From Flaccisagitta enflata (lineage: Eukaryota > Chaetognatha > Sagittoidea > Aphragmophora), in NCBI GenBank assembly GCA_965153355.1, contig OZ231128.1:930001-994000 (forward strand): a stretch of DNA of 64,000 bases. The letters run 5' to 3'. Both the position numbers and the translations under genes were made by a program. Within the stretch, counting starts at the first letter, position 1. Each line of letters starts with the position of its first letter. Below the pieces are notes generated by a model that was given only the letters and a program-made list of their open reading frames with translations, did not search any database and was not told the DNA's origin. Below, piece by piece: positions 45,385-54,668 of this stretch.

Positions 45385-46131
45385 CTAGAAATGATGAATG
45401 AATGAATGAATGTATAGATAAGTAAATGAAAGAATTAACCCTAGCGTATCAGCTACAAAATTTAAGAAAATATCATTATTTCTATCAGACTTTGCTTGAT
45501 TTAGCACAGAGTCAGACCACAGTCGTTTCTTGTCTACGGCTTGTGTAATGTACAGAAGGCCGAATATATAAATAACTGCCACATTTGGTGATGTTGTGGG
45601 TAAGTTGAACAGTCGTTTCATCGTCTTTATGCCGATTGCATCGAGTTTCTTTTCATCACTAGTTGAAAGCGTCCATGATTCCGATTTGTTAAGAAGGCAT
45701 GGGATTATTCATTTCTCATACATTTAAAGGATTACTTTGGTTTCGATGCCTAACATGATATCTGATGATGCAGCTTTATTTATCGGCCTGACAAGCGCAC
45801 TGACTTTGTTGTCTCGCAGTAGTATGTTTTTGTCGTTTTTACAATTGCTGGTGAGCTCGTCACCAAGATATTTATAAGATGTTGTGTTCTCAATATAGTC
45901 TGATCCTAGATTCCATTTTTCCGGGACTTTGATCTTTCTACCAATCATCATGACTTGACATTTCTGGAGGCCCCATTTGAGTTTATTTACTTTTGCAAAT
46001 TCGTCTACTTTATTCAGAACATTTCCCGTGTTCTCTACACCAGTCGTTAGTGTGAGAGCATCGACCACCCATTCCAGACATCCGATATCAAGGTCATCAC
46101 TGATTTTGAATGCGCCTGGTATTTCTTTTGA
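45385..46131 (-). pseudogene. LINE RT: catalytic region to C-terminus
   Basis: The minus-strand frame from 46131 downwards contains GAFKISDDLDIGCLEWVVDALTL. WVVD occupies the place of the YxDD/WVDD motif, so a catalytic Asp appears to have become Val. KLKWGLQKCQVMMIG and TSYKYLGDELT follow. After a break, MKRLFNLPTTSPNVAV...YITQAVDKKRL marks the conserved C-terminal region. At least one frameshift lies between 45621 and 45724. Confidence 0.75.
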
Positions 46132-46133
46132 TA

Positions 46134-47141
46134 ACCATGGGCAAAAAAAAACCGCACATGGCATTTTGTAATGCCTTTGACCGGCTTGATTTCAATAAAA
46201 ATACAAAAAATCAGTGACCGTTTGAAAGATGTTCAAAAGTTCTTCAAATCTAGACCAAGTAGAAAGTTGTAACTTAATTCATTTAGAAATGGCAACAGTT
46301 TGAAGTAAGCATCATCATAATCTGTCAATTGAAGGGATTCGGTAGTTTTAGTTTTGTCTTTAAAAGCACATGAAATATATCTGACAAAAGGAAACTAAGA
46401 AAAATTTAAGAGAAAATGAAAATATAATTTATAATCTACAAAATCGCACCAAGCAGACCTTTTTAAGTCAATCCATTTAGAAATGGTAATCAAACAAAGA
46501 CATTTACTTCATGAATTCAACTAGGTAAAAAACATCATATCTGTCAGATTTTATTTTGATACTTTTTTTTCAAATTAATATAGCTTCTAGAGTTTTCCAA
46601 GTTACTACTCGACTCAAAAAAAAGCCGCACCCTATTTTGAGTTGATGTATAAGAAAAAAAAATTATTTGAAAATTTTTCTGTCAAAGTCATTTGAAAGAT
46701 TTTCGAATTTTCTTTCATTCTAGACCAATCCCAGATCTGTATTTCAAACGGTTTAGGAGCTAGAGCTCTGCAAAGAAAAACACTACTTTGCTGAAATGCA
46801 TTTTTTTCTTAGGGATTGCGAAACTGAAATAGGCAATGTTTTTGCTTAAACTAATGCCATTTCTAAACGAAAAAAGATAGCAATACCAGATTGGCGCCAA
46901 ATGAAAGATCTTTTCAAGAGCTTTCTAATGGTTTAAGATTTTAATTATTTTTTTTGAAATTTAGTATGACAATTTGTCATTTAAAAGTGCGGCTTTTTTA
47001 TTGAGTCGACAGTAGAATTTTGTTTAACAACTCAAATGAAAGATTTTTTGAAGCTCTTTAAAATTGTCATAGATTTTATGTACTTTCTGAAAAGCTACAC
47101 CAAATTAGGGTAGAAATGTGCGATTTTTTTTTGCCCATGGT
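46134..47141. mobile_element. TA-flanked element, 1008 bp, inside the minus-strand LINE
   Basis: Inverted ends read ACCATGGGCAAAAAAAAACCGCAC and, from the right, ACCATGGGCAAAAAAAAATCGCAC (outer 9 bases identical), with TA at 46132-46133 and 47142-47143. Removal with one TA rejoins the LINE frame across the junction (residues EQFISKEIPG). The interior consists of degenerate satellite-like units with no gene. Confidence 0.75.
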
Positions 47142-47143
47142 TA

Positions 47144-48100
47144 TGAATTGCTCAGATAACATATCCATTTGTCAAACGAGAGCCTTGATGACCTCCATTT
47201 TCTCTTTTTATGGTTCTTGTCATTCCATAACGAGTTTTTAGTTGCGTGCACGCGACTACACCCCGCTTTGTCGGTCCGTCGGTCGGTCTGTCGGTCCGTC
47301 GGTCTGTCGGTCCGTCCGTCCGTCCGTCCGTTGCTCTTTACTTTTTTATAATATGACGTCAACTTTTAGGTCATTTTAAGTCATTTAAAGTCTTTGATAG
47401 TTATTCAAAGTCATTTTGAGTCATTCTAAGTCATTCTAAGTCATTTTAAGTCATTGTAAGTTATTTTAAGTCATTTTTGGTCATTAGATTTTTTAGTCAT
47501 TTAGTCCTTTTTGGTCATGTTAAGTCATTCTGAGTCATTGAAAGTCATTCTAAGTCATTCTAAGTCATTCTAAGTCTGTAAGTCTCGCACGCGACTTATA
47601 GGTGTTGGCCTTGTTACAACTGCTTCCAGGTTAGTGCTCATATTCCGCAGAAGTCGCCATAATTTGCCGCGAACACCTGAATTCCGTGCTATGTGTAACA
47701 TGTTGTTAACATCTGCCTTGTCAAATGCTTTCTTAACATCAAAGAAAGTTAGAAAAAGTGTTTGTTTCCTTTCAACGGCTTATTGCATCGCCGCCCTTAC
47801 TATGAATAGATGATCATAAGTGGATGCATCACGGACTCCTCCTCCTTGACCCTGGGTAAACTGTATCAACTTTTCCATTCTTTGATCAATGATTTCCTCA
47901 AGGATGTTTCCCACACTGCTAGATACGGTTATACCACGATCGTTGTTGAGGCTTTCTCGGTCGCCTTTACCTTTCCATAGACTCGTTATATGTCCCATGT
48001 CAAAGATAGTAGGGATAAGTTCTTTGATCCATGATGTTGTGATAACGGGTGTGAGTATTTTTGTAAAGGCTACGTCACACGGTTTCATCATCTCATTTTT
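47144..48100 (-). pseudogene. LINE RT: fingers and palm part
   Basis: With the short element at 47236-47614 left out, the minus strand reads SLWKGKGDRESLNNDRGITVSSSVGNILEEIIDQRM, a FTQGQGGGVRDASTYDHLF block, the first catalytic block FFDVKKAFDKADVNNMLH, RNSGVRGKLWRLLRNM and GGHQGSRLT. A TAA at 47780 and a frameshift near 47185 break it. This part would bind template and nucleotide. Confidence 0.75.
47236..47614 (-). mobile_element. HINE-like short element, copy 7, inserted in LINE coding sequence
   Basis: The host T's lie at 47235 and 47615. Between them the element starts TTTTAGTTGCGTGCACGCGACT, has a (CGGTC)n block at 47268-47335 and about twenty 'aagtcatt' units at 47350-47580, and ends CGCACGCGACTTATAGGTGT-TGGCCTTGT. 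Removing 47236-47614 rejoins the LINE frame (VVTRYG on the minus strand) with no duplicated bases. The insertion therefore went between two T residues without target duplication, which is the behaviour described for Helentrons. Confidence 0.75.
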
Positions 48101-49204
48101 TAGATCAGCAGTGGCTTTGCCATTTTTTTACTCTTTATTATTTCATGTATCTCTTTTTCAGTTGGTGGGGCATTGTACCATAGATCTTCATAATCTGTAT
48201 TTTGTGAGTATGCTGATATATCCCGCTCTACTATGTCATGATATGGATGGTGCTCAACTGGAATTTTTCGATGAAGGGACTCGTATTGTTTGGCCTTGGT
48301 CTCCTTTAGATCCTCAGGATGAAACATGCGTTTTCCGTTTTCATCTTTAATGGTCAGGCATTCAGTTGTGCTGCAGCGGGTAATTCTTTTTAATGCTTTC
48401 CAGAAACTAGTTCCGCTTTTCTGCAAGCATCTTATTAAAACGCAAATTTATCATTTCAGTCGTCTTGATCAGAATCTTTTCTCTTACCTGACATCGTATC
48501 TCTTTATACTGCACAATCAGTTCAGCCCGGTTACTCTGATATACTTTAAGCTCATTCTTTATACATCTTTTATTTGCTCTTAAAGTTCTAATTTCATCGG
48601 AGTCATATTTTTCAATTTGTTTTTAACAGTGGTTTTTCCTAAGCTGATTCTTGCTGCTACATCGATTCTTGTCATCAGCCTTGAGTATGGCAGGTCAATG
48701 GAGTTTGTTACCAGGGAGAAGTTCACAATCATGCTACTTTCCAATTTCATAAGCTCGTGATTGAATTTCTTCCAGTTTTCTTCCGGTGCATTCAAACGCA
48801 ACACTACTTGTTTTGGTGGTTTGAAAATGTCAATATTATCGATTTTTATGTCCAAAAGGATCGTATTGTGGTCCGTTTCTGTTGCACCCTTGATTTTTAG
48901 AAGGCCCTCCTCATCAATAATCATTGATACGACATATTCCTCAAAGGATTCACTGCATACCATGAAATCTATTGCGGATTTCTCATTCAGATTTTTTTGG
49001 TTTTGACGAGTAATTTTGCCTTTGCATTTGGTGCTTTCGTTTAGTGACACAAGATTGTGATTCTCAAAGACTTGTTTTAAGAGTTTTCCGTTTCGTGTCA
49101 GTTCTTCGCCTACTTTACCATTTTCATCCATGGATATCACGAGATCTCCCTCTTTCTGGTACTGTTCGATTTCTTCTGATAAGAGGTTCATTTCCGCATC
49201 AATA
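48100..49204 (-). pseudogene. LINE endonuclease C-terminal part and RT linker
   Basis: The minus-strand frame from 49204 covers IDAEMNLLSEEIEQYQKEGDLVISMDENGKVGE (the GDLVISMD region occupies the endonuclease GDFN position), ESTKCKGK, KSAIDFMVCS and GATETDHNTILLDI (TDHN occupying the SDH catalytic motif). A linker follows to KSGTSFWKALKRIT and PPTEKEIHEIIKSKK. Frameshifts lie near 48580-48430 and 48100. Confidence 0.7.
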
Positions 49205-50126
49205 GGGTGAAGTGGGGTAAAATGGGTCACTTTTTTGATTATCTTTTTGATATCTTTTAATTTTTTACTAAAATGAAGAATTTCATGATAGATTATGGAC
49301 AATGTGTGTTCTTCCTACCACCACAAAAAAGAAAATTGCCTCCTAGAAATGAGCGAGGAGGGCAACCCACCCCTTTTTAAAAACGAGTAAGTGACCCATT
49401 TTACCCCATCTACGTGGGGTAAAATGGGTCACCTACCTTCTTTCTAAAGATATCGACCACTACTTCATTCCAAGTGGAGAGTTGCAACGCATTAGTGAAA
49501 AATGAGTGAGCTAACACATAAATTGAGCTAAAAAAAGTATTTCAAGGCAAAAAAAATAAGATTATTTTATCAGTTTTTTTGAAAATAGCAGTTTAGCATC
49601 AAATCATTAAATTTATATTATAAAATCTTTTTACAACAATGGAACAAGATGTTCAGGGCAGGAATGAACTGTATCTCACTTACTCTGACCCTAGAGATTG
49701 GATAACAAGCATATCTCAGTATTTTAATGAAAATCTCATGATTTTAGCATGGTGACCCATTTTACCCCACATTACTAACAATTGATTTTTTAGCTAACTA
49801 TATATAAAAACTGAAAACTAGTACTGCCCACGTTTAACCATCCATCCGTAGTACATTGACAGTGGGTAATTGCTTTCCTCCTCTATTTGGTCTCCAAGTT
49901 GGTTTTATGCCTAGCGAAGCACAATTTTTATCAATTAACTATTTATTTTCACAATGCATCCAAATATTACAAACAAGGGGCAATTATCTGTCTTGGAGGA
50001 GTATATGGCATCCTTTTCCCTAGATCAGAAGCAAAAATTACTTCATTTCAACAGATTTCAGCAAAATTTAAAAAAGAGTTGAGTGACCCACTTTACCCCG
50101 CTGACCCATTTTACCCCACTCTACCC
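49205..50126. mobile_element. TA-flanked element with GGGGTAAAATGGGTC ends, 922 bp
   Basis: Both ends contain GTGGGGTAAAATGGGTC in inverted orientation after a GGGT start, with TA at 49203-49204 and 50127-50128. Further copies of the motif lie inside near 49370-49430, 49752-49775 and 50078-50100. Removing the element with one TA rejoins the LINE frame (KADIDAEM). No transposase frame is visible. Confidence 0.8.
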
Positions 50127-50128
50127 TA

Positions 50129-50470
50129 TCCGCTTTGTTACATTGACGTTCCTGTTTTCCACAGTAACATCCTAAGAAAAGAGGTACATTTCCATGGCGA
50201 CGGACACGAATCCACATCATCTCGATATTTCGTTCAGAAATATGCGGTATGATAGTATTCTTTAGTTCATTTTTTACGAGTATTGCCACACCTCCTCCTT
50301 TTCTGTCTTTCCTTGCTTTGCTAAAAGAATCAAATCTGGGAAAATTCATATTCACATTTGTAGGTAGAAGCGTCTCAGTCAGAAGAACAATATCTGGCTT
50401 TTCGAAATCGAGATGTTCGATTAGGCTGCATCTTTTGCCCTTATTCCCCGAACATTTGCGTACATTAATT
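50129..50470 (-). pseudogene. LINE endonuclease N-terminal part
   Basis: On the minus strand MYANVRGIRAK starts the endonuclease. After a one-base shift IEHLDFEKPDIVLLTETLLP carries the catalytic Glu, and then ARKDRKGGGVAILVKNEL and LGCYCGKQERQC continue to the insertion. Together with 48580-49204 it forms one EEP-type nuclease. Confidence 0.75.
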
Positions 50471-50509
50471 CAAGAGTTTTTTATTTGTTAGAAGTTTTCC
50501 GTCGAAGTT

Positions 50510-50833
<324 letters not shown>

Positions 50834-50955
50834 GAGTAGATGAATGAAATACTGCACTAGAATGAGCATCGAGAGGCCAGAATAAAGAAAGACAATAAAG
50901 AAAGACGTAGTTAACTGACCAAACCACCGACTGTCTTTTTTACTCTTACTCTCCT

Positions 50956-51031
<76 letters not shown>
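50956..51031. repeat. (CT)n microsatellite
   Basis: About 38 uninterrupted CT units. Confidence 0.95.
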
Positions 51032-51034
<3 letters not shown>

Positions 51035-51095
51035 TAACTCGTTCGCGCTAGGGCTGTGAACAATAATTCAGGTCAACCCAGCGGAGGAATGAGAG

Positions 51096-51188
51096 AACGA
51101 ACGAACGAACGAACGAACGAACGAACGAACGAACGAACGAACGAACGAACGAACGAACGAACGAACGAACGAACGAACGAACGAACGA
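51096..51188. repeat. (GAAC)n microsatellite
   Basis: About 23 uninterrupted units. A possible remnant of the short hairpin-ended family (ACAAGGCAAGACACGCGACC) follows at 51250. Confidence 0.9.
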
Positions 51189-51417
51189 GGAAGAAAGAGA
51201 AAAAGTTGGGAAGGAAGGAAAGACAGAGAAAAAAGAAACATAGTTAGAAACAAGGCAAGACACGCGACCAATCAGTAGGCGCTGGCGGGTGGGAAGGGGC
51301 AGCAATGCGAGTGGGCAGGGTGTGGAATATCGTTGATATTTTGGCATTTGGCGCCTTTGTACTGCGATCTATTTCATTGTCCTTTCGTTGGCGTTGCTAT
51401 TCATTTGCTTGTGATGA

Positions 51418-51454
51418 TATATTTGATTATCTGGATGCATTCTTTCTTTCAGTT
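51418..51454 (+). promoter_or_regulatory. LTR core promoter: TATA box and initiator
   Basis: TATATTT at 51418-51424 lies 33 bases upstream of the A of TCAGTT (51449-51454), an initiator of the type common in invertebrates. If transcription begins at 51451, the R region starts there. The same signals occur in the 3' LTR at 61058-61094. Confidence 0.55.
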
Positions 51455-51514
51455 AATCAGTGTATTTTAACAAGCAATTCAACCTGGAAGCATTTTGGGG
51501 ATTACAGTGGAACC

Positions 51515-51524
51515 TGTGGTGAGT
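51515..51524 (+). promoter_or_regulatory. Candidate 5' splice site in the LTR
   Basis: TGTG-GTGAGT at 51515-51524 is a near-perfect donor (GT at 51519). It lies about 68 bases after the proposed start site, and no ATG occurs between start site and donor. Joined to the acceptor at 58764 it would remove gag and pol from the RNA. Confidence 0.45.
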
Positions 51525-51872
51525 GTACTTGGCTACATTTGTTGACAATTGGTTGAACTGATTGAGGTAGTTATTGATGGTACACACTAGTTAGTTAGTT
51601 AGTAGATATTAACCAATCCTTCCCCCCTCTCTCTTCTGTTTCTCCCTCTTTCTCTTCCTGTAAATAATAGTTTAAATACACTTTCTTACCTAGTGATTAG
51701 AGATAGCATCCACAGACTGACGTTGGAACTAGCGCCACCGGAAGTGACGTTATCGGCGTGATTGGCGTGGCGATGGCGTATTCAAACCGGAAGTGGCGTC
51801 TTCAGTCGGAAGTTGCGTGGACGGCAAGATCCTAATGACGGTACGAGACAGTATTTTCTACGGTTCTTCACA

Positions 51873-51967
51873 GTATTTAAACACCAAAACCGCTGGTGAA
51901 AATTGCTAACCCTATATTATAACCCCCTACTATACACGAGCACAACACGCAGGTAACATCAGATACT
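51873..51967 (+). other. Leader and probable primer-binding region
   Basis: Ninety-five bases between the LTR and the Gag ATG. A TGG-starting stretch (TGGTGAAAATTGC at 51894) could pair with a tRNA 3' end, but I could not assign a tRNA, so the primer-binding site is uncertain. Confidence 0.35.
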
Positions 51968-54667
51968 ATGGCGAACATCAGACCGATCGAAGCCACGGTA
52001 TGGGACCTGCGCATCGTTGCACACGTGAGGCGAGAATTGGAGAAAAGCTTTAACTCAATGACGGTAGCCCTCGACCACGCGACAAATACACCGTCGGAGG
52101 AGGCGCAAACCGAATTGAACTTAAAAAGCGACGCATTCTGCGACCTCTACGAGAAGCGTTTAGACGAATATAATGCCTGCAAAATTGAGAACGAGCCCAA
52201 TGCCAGGGAAATGGCCGGACAATTGATGCAAGACATGGTTCGTTACAAAATAACGCTCGAATCCCACTTCAAGACGCAATCGGCAGGGGACGTCGACGAG
52301 ACTGTTGACGACCCGGCGGAGGACGTCGGGGCGTTGGGGGGATTACCGCTGCTGCACGAAAGCAGGACGAGCGGAAGAGGTGAAGGCGAAGAGGAAAGAA
52401 GGAGGAGACCGGAAGTGACGAAAGAGACGGCGCCTCCAGCGTCGATGTTGAACTCATTGAAAAAAAGGGTATCGTTGACGGTGACTGCCGGAAGAAAAGT
52501 ACTCGAAAACGTAGTCGGCGGTCAGACGCCAGAGAGACGCCAAAACCCGTCACATCCGCCTCCTCCTCCTCCTCCAGCGACACCCCCCGCGGCAGCAGCA
52601 GAACTCACCATAGATGACTCCGTTCGGCCAAAAGCTCGGCCACTTCCATCCGGCTTCCAATTGGCCGAAAATGAACTGCGGACAGCGGCAGAGGCTAACA
52701 AAAAAGACAAAGAGGCCGAAAAACCTCAAAGCGTGACCACCTCTGTTACTCCACGTGCTGATCCCGAACGCGACGACGACGCAGAAAATGCCAGGTCGAC
52801 GATACGTTCGACGAGGTCGTCAGAAAAGGGATCCCAGAGGAGCAAAACGTCGACGGTGATGTCACGGCAAGTGGAGAAAGACAGACAGAGGAAAAGGGAA
52901 GCCGAGAAGGAACGGATAAAATCCAACGACGCGCAAGCGGACGCGGATATTGCGTATCATCAAAGCATTATCCAAGACATACAAAGGCAAAAGGACCTCG
53001 ACAAAACCCTCCACGAGAAAGAAATGGATAACATTGACAAAAATGCGGCGGAGCTGCAGGACTTAATAGCAGCAAATGAAGACGAACAGTCAACGGCAAG
53101 CGGCGCCGTCGAGGAGGGAGAAAAGTCGAGGGACGCTGGCGCCGGATTGGAGATGACCGCCGCAGGTGCAGCATTCGGTGGCGAAACTCCGGATGCATTG
53201 ACGAGCGCGTGGGTGAACGGAGTGACGTCGAGACCGACGTCGACGGCTAAGAAGGAGGTGAAGACGCCGTCAATCACAGAGAGATCGCTACCGGATCCAC
53301 TGCGAAAGTCAAAAAAGAAGCTTTACGCCGAAGACCCAAAAAAGGAAAAAGAGGCAAAGACGGAGGTCAAAAAACCACCGACAATGCCTTACCGTAAATT
53401 GGGTGACGTGAAGCCAAAGAAAATGGAGTCAGGAGAACAAGAGAGAACAAAGAGAGGGATCAAGACGAAAGACGAAAAGCCAGGGGCAAAGACAGATGCA
53501 CCGGCGACGGTACATCCTCAGAAAGTGAAAAGCCCCAGCCGCTCGTCAATCGCGTCAAGATCATCGTCAACACGTTCGAAGGCGCCGTCGATAGCTTCCA
53601 GCAGTGCGAGCAGCCATGCTTCAAACGTCTCAGACACGCTGATGACGAGCATCTTGCGACTGCAGCGGCAACAGTTGGAGGCGGCGCTAAAGCAGACGGC
53701 CATCCACCAGCTGAAAGAAGCAAGACCCGCCAAAAAGTTCTCCGGAAATACGACCAAGAGAATGGACTTCGAAAAGCACATGAAAATCTTCAACGAGGCG
53801 ATGGAGATCCCGGGCGTATCCAAGAAGCAAATGCTGAACGAGTTGCAGCATTGGTTTGAGGGATCGGCCTTCAAGCTGATCGAGGCGGAGACGTTGAAGA
53901 AGTCGGAGTCAGCCGTCGACGAGGCGTTGGAGAAGTTGACGAAGAAGTTCGGGATGCGCCAAGAGACCGCGTTGGAGATGCTTGACGAAGTGTTGCAGGG
54001 TAAAGCAATCGACGAAAAGGACCACAACGGGATGCTCGATTTCTACGCGCGGTTGATGAGCGTCCATTCGTTCGCAACCGAGACAAAAAAGGCGGACGAC
54101 TTCGAGAACAAGTTGGTGGTCAAGACGATCGTCGAGAAGAAGCTTCCCTTCTTAAAAGATAAGTGGGCAAAGAAAGTTGTGAGGTATAGGAAGAAAAATG
54201 GTTCAGATTTGAAATTTGCTGACTTTCTTGATTTCATTGATGAAGAGCAAACCATTTCTGAAATGTTATCAGGATACCATCGCAACAACAACCAAAACAA
54301 GCCCGCTGCATCGGCTAAAATTTCCGCGACGACCGCCAACGCCGCCGCAAAGAAGGACGCGATGCCGACGCCGGCTTCAAAAACGACGCCGGGCCTCTGT
54401 CCTCGTTGCGACGCAAAACACGGTCTAGCGGATTGCCCCACTTACCGCGAGATGAACGCGTCGGACCGCCGGAAATTCAACAAAAACTTGGGCATCTGCT
54501 TCAGATGCCTCGAGGGAGGCCATCTCGCCAAGGCGTGTCCGTCGACGATCACCTGCGACAAGTGCAATGGCTTCCACCACCCTCTAGCGCATCCGGAACC
54601 TAACCCGGCGGGGAAACAAGCGGATGATAACAAAAACGCCGGCGACAAAGGATCCGAAACTGCGTGA
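51968..54667 (+). CDS. gag: Gag polyprotein of the BEL/Pao element
   Basis: This 899-codon frame starts at the first ATG in good position after the LTR. The order is: a helical N-terminus to about residue 110; a long charged, low-complexity and proline-containing region to about 585; a compact helical region at about 589-780 resembling DUF1759-type Gag sequence (KFSGNTTKRMDFEKHMKIF, GMRQETALEMLDEVLQG); and three zinc knuckles from residue 811: CPRC..H..C, the classic CFRCLEGGHLAKAC, and CDKC..H..H. Gag builds the particle and binds the RNA genome. It stops at a UGA (54665-54667), after which the same frame stays open into Pol. Confidence 0.9.
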   Translation: MANIRPIEATVWDLRIVAHVRRELEKSFNSMTVALDHATNTPSEEAQTELNLKSDAFCDLYEKRLDEYNACKIENEPNAREMAGQLMQDMVRYKITLESHFKTQSAGDVDETVDDPAEDVGALGGLPLLHESRTSGRGEGEEERRRRPEVTKETAPPASMLNSLKKRVSLTVTAGRKVLENVVGGQTPERRQNPSHPPPPPPPATPPAAAAELTIDDSVRPKARPLPSGFQLAENELRTAAEANKKDKEAEKPQSVTTSVTPRADPERDDDAENARSTIRSTRSSEKGSQRSKTSTVMSRQVEKDRQRKREAEKERIKSNDAQADADIAYHQSIIQDIQRQKDLDKTLHEKEMDNIDKNAAELQDLIAANEDEQSTASGAVEEGEKSRDAGAGLEMTAAGAAFGGETPDALTSAWVNGVTSRPTSTAKKEVKTPSITERSLPDPLRKSKKKLYAEDPKKEKEAKTEVKKPPTMPYRKLGDVKPKKMESGEQERTKRGIKTKDEKPGAKTDAPATVHPQKVKSPSRSSIASRSSSTRSKAPSIASSSASSHASNVSDTLMTSILRLQRQQLEAALKQTAIHQLKEARPAKKFSGNTTKRMDFEKHMKIFNEAMEIPGVSKKQMLNELQHWFEGSAFKLIEAETLKKSESAVDEALEKLTKKFGMRQETALEMLDEVLQGKAIDEKDHNGMLDFYARLMSVHSFATETKKADDFENKLVVKTIVEKKLPFLKDKWAKKVVRYRKKNGSDLKFADFLDFIDEEQTISEMLSGYHRNNNQNKPAASAKISATTANAAAKKDAMPTPASKTTPGLCPRCDAKHGLADCPTYREMNASDRRKFNKNLGICFRCLEGGHLAKACPSTITCDKCNGFHHPLAHPEPNPAGKQADDNKNAGDKGSETA

Positions 54668-54668
54668 C
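54662..54668 (+). promoter_or_regulatory. Probable readthrough stop between Gag and Pol
   Basis: The context is GCG-UGA-C. Pol follows in the same frame, and the first in-frame AUG after the stop lies at 54785, inside the protease active-site motif. Initiation downstream could not make an intact protease, so readthrough of UGA is the simplest route. UGA followed by C is known to be the leakiest four-base stop in animals. Confidence 0.6.

Larger units (their letters stand above)
45385..50470 (-). mobile_element. Decayed minus-strand LINE with three nested insertions
   Basis: Read on the minus strand from about 50470 down to about 45385 it carries an endonuclease and a reverse transcriptase in the usual order, followed by an ATGA tetranucleotide tail (45392-45412). 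It is interrupted by elements at 49205-50126, 47236-47614 and 46134-47141. Several frameshifts and a damaged catalytic motif show that it is dead. The clade is uncertain; it differs clearly from the LINEs at 13950 and 34247. Confidence 0.8.
51321..51872 (+). repeat. 5' LTR of the BEL/Pao element
   Basis: It starts TGTGGAATATCG and ends GGTTCTTCACA. It differs from the 3' LTR at the four positions seen by eye: two in 'gttgacaattggttgaactg', one in 'gtggcgtcttcagtc' and one in 'agttgcgtgg'. It contains the promoter and 5' splice site described separately. A chance open frame across its first half is not a gene. Confidence 0.95.

Noticed and set aside
51305-51556. Open frame in the first half of the LTR, repeated near 60981
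   Set aside because: It lies across the LTR promoter and is present only because the LTR is duplicated; no independent coding signal.
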